Positions 55,870 through 60,807 of a stretch of DNA of 60,807 nucleotides are shown here, one piece after another. The notes beneath the pieces are model-generated. The model was given only the letters and a program-made list of their open reading frames with translations, made no database searches and was not told the DNA's origin. The stretch comes from Nocardioides alcanivorans (GTDB taxonomy: Bacteria; Actinomycetota; Actinomycetes; Propionibacteriales; Nocardioidaceae), in assembly GCF_021555175.1 (NCBI RefSeq), contig NZ_JAKGRW010000031.1, positions 1 through 60,807 on the forward strand, given 5' to 3'. A program made the translations under genes and the position numbers. Position 1 is the first letter of the stretch. Every line of letters begins with the position of its first letter.

Positions 55870-57261
55870 GTGGCCACACCGATCGATCCGACCTCGACCG
55901 CCTTCCTCCTGGCCGAGAGTCGCAAGGCACCGCTCCACGTGGGCGGGTTGCAGCTCTTCGAGCCGCCCGAAGGCGCCGGCCCCGGATTCGTCGGTGACCT
56001 CTACCGCCAGATGCAGCAGGTGGAGGAGTTCGAGCCGATCTTCCTCAAGCGTCCGCACCGGTCGGTGACCACGGCCGGTCAGTACTTCTGGATCGAGGAC
56101 CAGGAGTTCGACCTCGAGCACCACTTGCGCCACAGCGCCTTGCCGCAACCCGGACGGATCCGCGAGCTCCTCGACCTCTGCTCCCGCCTCCACGGGACCC
56201 GCCTGGCCACCGAACGCCCACTGTGGGAAGCCCACGTGATCGAAGGGCTCGCCGACGGCCGGGCCGCCCTCTACACGAAGCTCCATCATGCGCTCGTCGA
56301 TGGCGTCTCGGCGATGCGACTGCTGCAGAGCGTGCTCAGCAGCGACCCCGATGCCCGCGAGATGCCGGCACCGTGGGCACTGCGCAAGCGTCGACGTACC
56401 AAGGACGACGCCAACCTCGCCGACGTCCCGATCAAGGCACTCCGCACGGCCCTCGGCATCAGCGCCGACGCGGCCGGGCTGCCGAGGGCGCTGGTGACCA
56501 CGCTGAGCCGTGGACTGCGCAACGAGAGTGCCTCTCTGGCGCTCTACGCACCCAGGACGATCCTCAACCAGGACATCACCGCCGCCCGCCGCTTCGCCGC
56601 TCAGGACTGGCCGACCGAACGTCTGCGCGCCGTCGGCAAGGCAACCGGTGCCACGATCAACGACGTGCTGCTGGCCATGTGCGGCGGGGCGCTGCGGCGC
56701 TACCTCATCGAGTTGGACGCGTTGCCCGAGACCAGCTTGGTCGCGATGTGCCCGGTCGGCCTCAACGCCAAGGAGGCCGGCAGCGCGTCGACGACGGGCG
56801 GCAACGCGCTCGGGACGGTCATGGTGCGGCTGGGCACCGACGAGGCCGACCCCGGCGCGCGCTTGCGCACCATCCACCACTCGATGCTCGAGGGCAAGGC
56901 CGCACTCGGCAGCATGACCCCGACCCAGATCCTGGCGATGAGCGCGATCGGGATGGCTCCGGCAGTGCTCACCCCGCTGTTGGGCCTGCAGGGGCACGTG
57001 CGGCCACCCTTCAACGTCATCATCTCCAACGTGCCGGGCCCGCGCGTGCCGCAGTACTTCAACGGCGCCAGGCTGGTCGGCATGTATCCACTGTCGGTCC
57101 CGATGCCCGGCCTCGCGCTCAACATCACCACGACGTCGTACGCCGGCACCATGGGTTTCGGACTCACCGGCTGTCGGCGCACCCTGCCCCACCTGCAGCG
57201 ACTGCTGATCCACCTCGAGGACGAGCTCGCTGCACTGGAATCGGCGGCGGGCGTCAGCTGA
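55870..57261 (+). CDS. Wax ester synthase/diacylglycerol acyltransferase (WS/DGAT)
   Basis: A 463-residue intact protein, usual length. It begins VATPIDPTSTAFLLAESRKA; the catalytic HHXXXDG is KLHHALVDG (about residues 138-144); downstream are RRFAAQDWPTERLRAVGKAT, GATINDVLLAMCGGALRRYL, PPFNVIISNVPGPR and YPLSVPMPGLALNITTTSY. These membrane-associated enzymes make triacylglycerol or wax esters for storage. GTG start with GGGGGA 3 bases upstream. Its end overlaps the convergent methyltransferase by 8 bases. Confidence 0.95.
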   Translation: MATPIDPTSTAFLLAESRKAPLHVGGLQLFEPPEGAGPGFVGDLYRQMQQVEEFEPIFLKRPHRSVTTAGQYFWIEDQEFDLEHHLRHSALPQPGRIRELLDLCSRLHGTRLATERPLWEAHVIEGLADGRAALYTKLHHALVDGVSAMRLLQSVLSSDPDAREMPAPWALRKRRRTKDDANLADVPIKALRTALGISADAAGLPRALVTTLSRGLRNESASLALYAPRTILNQDITAARRFAAQDWPTERLRAVGKATGATINDVLLAMCGGALRRYLIELDALPETSLVAMCPVGLNAKEAGSASTTGGNALGTVMVRLGTDEADPGARLRTIHHSMLEGKAALGSMTPTQILAMSAIGMAPAVLTPLLGLQGHVRPPFNVIISNVPGPRVPQYFNGARLVGMYPLSVPMPGLALNITTTSYAGTMGFGLTGCRRTLPHLQRLLIHLEDELAALESAAGVS

Positions 57262-58431
57262 GCTCGGACGCGGGCTCGTGGACGATGACCTCGAGCGTCT
57301 CCCCGAACCGTTGCGCAACCGCCCGCAACCGTGCCTGCGTGATGTCGCTGACCGCGAGCAGCCCAGCTCCGTGGGCGTTGCTGCCCGGCCGCGTCGGCTC
57401 GGGGATGTTGACCGAGACCGACCGGCGCTCGCCGCCGTCGTCGGCGTTGGCGAGCGCGACCGCATGTGCGGTGGTGCCGCTGCCGGCGAAGAAGTCGAGC
57501 ACGTGGGCATCGTTGGGGAAGCAGTCGAGCACCCGCCGCACCAGCCCGGTGGGCTTCGGGCTCTCGAAGACGTGACCGACGATCTCCTTGAGCTCGGCGA
57601 CAGCGGTGTCGGTGGAGCCGATCTCCTCGGCCAGCCAGATGGTGCGCAACTTCTTGCGACGGCCGGGGTGCAGCCAGTCGCGTTGGTAGATGTCGACGCG
57701 ATCGCCGAGCTTGCCCTTGACGGTGCGGCAGACCAGGTCGCCGGGCCGGGAGTCGACGAGCGGCGCCGACCAGCGCCAGACGGCTGGCTTCCCGTCGCCG
57801 AAGACCGGGAGCACCTCGCGAGCCCCGGCGAAGGGCCGGGTCGCCACGTGTCCGGACTCCGGGTCGCCCCACAACGGGTAGTGCAGGGTACGAGCGGTCA
57901 CGGGGTTGAACTTCTTGTTGGTGTTGCGCAGCGGCAGCAGCCGGTGGCGACGGCCGTCGTCGGCAATCCGGGGAAGTCGGACTCCAGCACCGTGTGGGCC
58001 GAGGTGGCGTCCAGCCGGCACGCCTCGATGTCGCGAGCGAACACCAGCAGGTATTCGTGGGACGTGGCGAACCACGGGCCCAGCTGCCGGCCCTTCGCGT
58101 TGAGGTTGACCACGATCTGCGCGATGAACTGTTCCTCACCGAAGACCTCGTCGAGCAGCAGCCGCAGGTGCGCCATCTCGTTGTCGTCGATGGAGATGAA
58201 GAGGGCACCGTGGTCGGCGAGCACCCGCCGCGCCTCGACCAGTCGAGGTCGCATCATCTCGACCCAGGCAGCATGCCTGCCCGCGCCCGCACCGTGCCGG
58301 TCGCGGTAGGCGAAGTCGCTGCCGGTGTTGTAGGGCGGGTCGGTGTAGATCAGGTCGACGGATCCGTCGGGCAGCGTCTGCAGGACGGGCAGGTTGTCGC
58401 CGACGTGCAACGTGTGAACGGCGTGGTTCAT
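57254..58431 (-). CDS. Site-specific DNA methyltransferase, beta class (frameshift in assembly)
   Basis: About 392 residues when repaired. Motif IV DLIYTDPPYNTGSDF comes first (about residues 27-41) and the SAM-binding motif I VLDFFAGSGTTAHA comes near the end (about 308-321), the beta-class order of Mod-type adenine N6 methyltransferases. FISIDDNEMAHLRLLLDEVF and SHEYLLVFARD are also typical. The frame breaks at GGGG 57970-57973 (+ strand); one more base joins VLESDFP to RIADDGRRHRLLPLRNTNKK. No restriction subunit is adjacent, so it may be solitary. Its ATG overlaps the stop of the upstream lipoprotein gene (ATGA). Confidence 0.9.
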
Positions 58432-59047
58432 CGCAGGACCGGCGCCAGCTCGATGACGTGCCACGTCGTGCCGTCGTGCTCCAGCTTCATCAGGTAGCGC
58501 TCATTGCCGCCCTCGCGATACTCCGGGTCGGCACCTTCCGACGCCACGATCGCCTCCGGCCGGCGCAGCACCTCCAGCCCGAGCTCAGCCTGCTTGTCGG
58601 GCAGGCCCGGCTGGGCCACCACTCGCTGCAGCAACCAGCCCTCGCCCGTGACATGGCCCCCGGTCTCGGTGAGTCCGTCGATGCCGTCCGCCATCCGGCG
58701 GCAGGTGACGCAGTCGGGTCCGCTCTCCCGCAGCCACTCGCCCGTACCGCGCGCGACCGCTTGGTTGAGCAGCTCGACCCAGTGCGCCGCATAGGCCTTG
58801 GCTCCGGCCGGGGTGGCGCTCCGCGCCCCACGCAGTACGCCGACTCGAGGCTGCGGCACGTCGGTTGCGGTGGCGGCATCGCTCGATCCCGCCGACACCT
58901 GGCCGTGCTCGTCCCCGGGCCCGTCTCCCCCGGGTCGTCGCTGCACCCGGCAACTCCTGCCCCGAGGCAGAGCGCCGCGACCGTGGCCGTGATGCGGGCG
59001 AGCAGCCCCCAGCTGCTTCGGGATCGGGCTCCGACTCGGTTCGGCAC
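58428..59047 (-). CDS. DUF6318-type lipoprotein (frameshift in assembly)
   Basis: About 206 residues when repaired. GTG start (VPNRVGARSRSSWG), hydrophobic signal LLARITATVAALCLGAGVAG and lipobox GVAGC, a Gly/Ser/Asp linker, then YAAHWVELLNQAVARGTGEW, ESGPDCVTCRRMADGIDGL and a C-terminal LMKLEHDGTTWHVIELAPVL, the DUF6318 pattern with its conserved CXXC pair. The frame breaks at CCCC 58913-58916; one more base joins PGETGP to GDEHGQVSAGSS. Function unknown; the coupling to a DNA methyltransferase by 4 bases is curious. Confidence 0.78.
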
Positions 59048-59072
59048 GACGGTCAGCCTAGACCGACGTGCT

Positions 59073-60807
59073 TCAGCCCTCCTCGCACCACGTTGCCGAC
59101 CCCCGGAGATCGTCCAGCCGGTCGTCGACCCAGCCCTTGGCCTTGCGGAGGTCGTCACGCACCTCGTCGGTGAGATCGGGTGCGCGGGTGTCGTCGATCG
59201 CCATCTCGTGGTGTCCGGACGCCACGGCCGCCACGTTGTGCTGACTCGTGGAGCCCGACGCGTAGTAGCTCGTGTGCCCGCGCACCTCCGTCAGCCCCAG
59301 GTCGTCGTGACCGGCCGTGTCGAGCTGGCGCACCCCATCGAGGTAGGAGAGGTCGCGACCGAACCACCCCGAGTCGGCGACCAGGTCACCCTTGGCCTCG
59401 AGATTGTGCACGTGCCCGTGCGGCACCTTGAGCTCGGCGACGTCGTCGACACCGGTGCCGGGCGAGCCGAGCGCCACGAAGTCGTCGACACCGGTGCCGT
59501 GCTGCAGCGCATGGCTCGATGCCAAGGAGCCGTAGGAGTGTCCGGCCACCGTCAGGTGGGGATCCTCGGCCCGCGTCACGTCGAGGCTGTTGAGGAAGTC
59601 GGCGTAGCCCGGTCCGGCATCACGGGCGACGTCGTCGGTCACCGTCTGTTGCAGTCCCCTGACGATCTCGGGGAGTCCTCTCCCGTCGAGTTGTGGCGCC
59701 TCGTAGCCCATCGACACGATGGCCGCATGGGTGGTGGCATCGACGTCTTCGCCTGCCTGCGCGGAGAGATCGGCAGCCACGTCGAGCAGGTCCCGCGCCT
59801 CCTCGACCTTGTCGCCGAGGTTGCGGCTGGGCTGGGAGTTGACGCCCGGGACGAGGGTCGTGACGTGCACCGCCCTGTCGACCCGTCCCAGCCCGATGTC
59901 GGTGGTGACGTGACGGCGCCCGTTGATGTCGAGCGAGAGCAGGGAAGTGCCCGGACCGCTGATCACCTTGCTGATCGCGGCCAGGTCCTGCAGCTTGTGG
60001 AGCAGCGTGTTCGGAGCCTCGACAGGCTCGTCGGTCAGCATCCGTCGGACGGCGGTGCGCCTGCTGCTCTCGCACCACTTGTCCAGCAGCTCCTCTCGGC
60101 CAGCGGAAGATATCGCCGGTTGGCCTCGTCGCGTCGCGCTAGCGGGATGCCGTTGGTGTTGCCGATCAGCTGGGGCTGCTCCTCGATGAGTCGCCGGCGC
60201 TCCCCGCGGGCAGGCTCCGCCACCAGCCGAAGACCTCTCCCGGTGCACCGAGGTGGGCATCGGCAGCACGTCGCGCCGGGCCGCCTCCCTGCCGGCGACC
60301 ACGGCCTCGGCCAACGACCCGTTGCCGCCGTCGACGAGGCTGAGGCCGCCATGGGGAGCACCTGGGCGAGCTCGGCGTCCGCGTGGTCGGCAGCGCGCAG
60401 ACCCTCCCGATCCGCTTCGGTCAGCTCCTCCCGGTGACGCACTCGGTCATCGGCCACCGCTGGGTCGGGATCGGGGACAGCAGGGTCGAGCACGACACCC
60501 GACACCTCGTCGACGTGGAACCCATGGGCCCGCGCCTCGGCGGCCGGCGTCGCCACGCACGTCGGGCACTGCCGGCGGCGTGGCACGCCAGCGCCAGCGC
60601 CCGCGCCACCGCGGCCACCTCGGCGACGGAGTCGTTGAGCCGGTTGGCGAGAACCCGGTGGGTGCGCGCCGCCGCCACGGCATCGTCGCCTGTCAGCTCG
60701 ACGGTGGCCGCCCTGCCTCCAGGTCACTGCCCAGATCGACCAGGTCACGCCGAGCGGTGACACCACGCCTGCCGGGTCATCGAGCAGCGCCAGTGAAGCG
60801 GCACTTT
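59073..60807 (-). CDS. DUF1023 alpha/beta hydrolase (multiple frameshifts; N-terminus outside window)
   Basis: The C-terminal half is intact: LTVAGHSYGSLASSHAL with the nucleophile elbow GHSYGS, FVALGSPGTGVDDVAEL and HNVAAVASGHHEMAIDD, the DUF1023 (alpha/beta_8) serine hydrolase fold. Upstream, pieces in alternating frames match the family's N-terminal helices: ARTHRVLANRLNDSVAEVAA, HGFHVDEVSGVVLDPAVPDP, GGLSLVDGGNGSLAEAVVAG, VFGWWRSLPAGERRRLIEEQ, PQLIGNTNGIPLARRDEANR. At least five breaks occur (near 60096, 60203, 60235, 60354, 60560 and 60717). Family members are often secreted or WXG100-linked. The density of breaks could mean real decay, but the pattern is the same missing-base type. Confidence 0.75.

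Noticed and set aside
59990..60030. Another copy of the GTCGAGCCTGTCGAGACC repeat
   Set aside because: Only about 12 bases match (GAGCCTGTCGAG) and they encode part of a conserved-looking stretch of the DUF1023 protein, so chance is sufficient.

Overview
The window is very GC-rich, uses GTG starts freely, has many 1-4 base start/stop overlaps and carries families typical of Actinomycetota (two LCP cell-wall ligases, ImuA'-ImuB-DnaE2 with an actinobacterial LexA box, IdeR-type repressor, DUF3000, WS/DGAT, trans-acting enoyl reductase, DUF1023, DUF6318). A member of the Nocardioidaceae is my best guess from gene content; this is inference, not a database match. No rRNA, CRISPR array, integrase, transposase or prophage is visible. 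There is one tRNA (Arg, CCT).

Layout. 0-8 kb: end of a SAF-domain gene, mscL, a tandem pair of LCP genes, and a PadR regulator with an ABC exporter (ATPase plus FtsX-type permease). 8-14 kb: tRNA-Arg, then the SOS mutasome imuA'-imuB-dnaE2 behind a perfect LexA box. 14-33 kb: housekeeping and metabolic genes (GH3 glycosidase, putative enoyl reductase, secreted beta-propeller, DUF2277, IdeR-type repressor, thioesterase-like protein, an orphan NarL-type regulator preceded by an unusual leader, hemE, DUF3000, RNase D, a sugar-binding lipoprotein, a PemK/MazF-like protein, HrpA helicase, Nudix). 33-41 kb: two two-component systems bracket a four-gene cassette of two alternate-signal-peptide (TasA/camelysin-like) exported proteins and two ER/archaeal-type signal peptidases, the second of which is fused to an exported-protein-like domain. 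41-44 kb: TetR repressor divergent from a Baeyer-Villiger monooxygenase and a short-chain dehydrogenase. 44-52 kb: copper-themed block (CopC-CopD, YcnI, Ig-repeat surface protein, small anchored protein, secreted copper amine oxidase, DUF305 lipoprotein, conventional signal peptidase I). 52-61 kb: IclR-type HTH protein, DUF402, ThrE exporter, YbdK ligase, WS/DGAT, a solitary DNA methyltransferase coupled to a DUF6318 lipoprotein, and a DUF1023 hydrolase cut by the window edge.

Data quality matters for every reader. At least two dozen genes are interrupted by a single-base shift, nearly always one base too few in a run of G or C, and both sides of the break still encode conserved family sequence. 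This looks like systematic sequencing or assembly error and not gene decay. I therefore annotate these genes as whole CDS spanning the break and give its position. Lengths quoted for them assume the missing base is restored.

The most interesting candidates for new biology are the signal-peptidase/substrate fusion cassette (35.8-38.6 kb), the copper block centred on a secreted amine oxidase (43.9-51.6 kb), the pair of tiny overlapping ORFs with a 14-base anti-16S Shine-Dalgarno (21.3-21.4 kb), two long inverted repeats (13.85 and 46.2 kb), and an in-frame palindromic repeat insertion in hrpA (31.5 kb).
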